From: Calliphora vicina
Lineage: Eukaryota > Arthropoda > Insecta > Diptera > Calliphoridae
Length of the DNA: 64,000 nt
Direction: 5' to 3'
Assembly: GCF_958450345.1 (NCBI RefSeq)
Contig: NC_088783.1
Coordinates: 102,481,302 to 102,545,301, forward strand
Each line of letters begins with the position of its first letter. Positions within the stretch are counted from its first letter, which is position 1. The notes under the pieces are model-generated. The model was not told the origin of the DNA and ran no database searches. It saw only the letters and a program-made list of their open reading frames with translations. A program made the translations under genes and the position numbers. Below, piece by piece: positions 63,881 to 64,000 of this stretch.

Positions 63881-64000
63881 TAATGCATCCACAACAAAGG
63901 TGAAGGGTATATAAGATTCGGCATAGCCGAATATAGCACTCTTACTTGTTATTTAAAGTATTCGAATGACAAATATTCTGTGATAAAATAAACATCACTG

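Larger units (their letters stand above)
63127..63946 (-). repeat. mini-me-like repeat (7) with (GTCY)n, reverse orientation
   Basis: Begins with the terminal hairpin CCCTTCAGCTTCGTGAGAAG, then CATTTTTCATTTCCGACCC, TATAAAGTATATATATTCTG and the GTCY microsatellite (63259-63296). It ends with GGTGAAGGGTATATAAGATT and ATTCGGCATAGCCGAAT near 63940. The middle is replaced by GTTGTTGTTTTT-rich units (63470-63880). Confidence 0.75.

Noticed and set aside
1..64000. tRNA, rRNA or snRNA genes
   Set aside because: No cloverleaf with conserved T-loop word and no rRNA-like stretch was noticed by eye; a tRNAscan/Infernal run would be decisive.

Overview
The window is AT-rich eukaryotic DNA. It is almost entirely transposable elements, their remnants and satellite arrays, and contains no clear housekeeping gene. 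Spliceosomal introns (GT...AG), AATAAA signals, Jockey-type LINEs, Tc1/mariner, hAT, PIF and TTAA-type DNA elements, and copies of a dipteran repeat with (TA)n and (GTCY)n tracts (mini-me-like) all point to an insect, most likely a brachyceran fly with a large genome. The species is not determinable from the sequence alone.

Layout. 1-5.5 kb: a small spliced gene (minus strand), short inverted-repeat elements and a broken PIF/Harbinger transposase. 6.7-10.1 kb: a block bounded by inverted arms, holding two decayed Tc1-like copies and a Pro/Gln-rich reading frame. 10.5-20 kb: gene fragments interrupted by a TTAA-flanked transposon family and by a LINE. 20-22.2 kb: a Jockey-type LINE (minus). 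22.3-24.1 kb: an element with eight 167-bp tandem units, repeated in inverted orientation at 42.1-43.6 kb. 24.7-26.9 kb: a second copy of the small gene followed by a 1.7-kb palindromic minisatellite. 28-31.5 kb: Tc1, Tigger-like and hairpin elements.

31.7-38 kb is the most distinctive locus. A 995-residue MULE-like transposase frame overlaps a 297-residue Ulp1-like cysteine protease frame. The second frame is in -1 register, and the in-frame heptamer A-AAA-AAA lies in the overlap, so a 1277-residue transposase-protease fusion could be made by frameshifting. A complete Tc1-like element with an intact DD34E transposase sits between its stop codon and a poly(A) signal.

38-64 kb: mini-me-like copies, a mariner fragment, hAT-type MITEs with 8-bp target duplications, a degenerate Tc1 copy, a hAT transposase pseudogene, a second 167-bp satellite family related to the first, a third satellite of about 170 bp, a Gly/Arg-rich small gene, and a minus-strand LINE broken by a TTAA element and by a 5'-truncated LINE with a 16-bp target duplication.

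How it fits together: most coding capacity is transposase, protease or LINE protein. The unusual non-transposon-like genes are three copies of a tiny two-exon gene whose first exon codes only the initiator Met, and at least two of these lie next to the same repeat terminus, suggesting that they are carried by the repeat.
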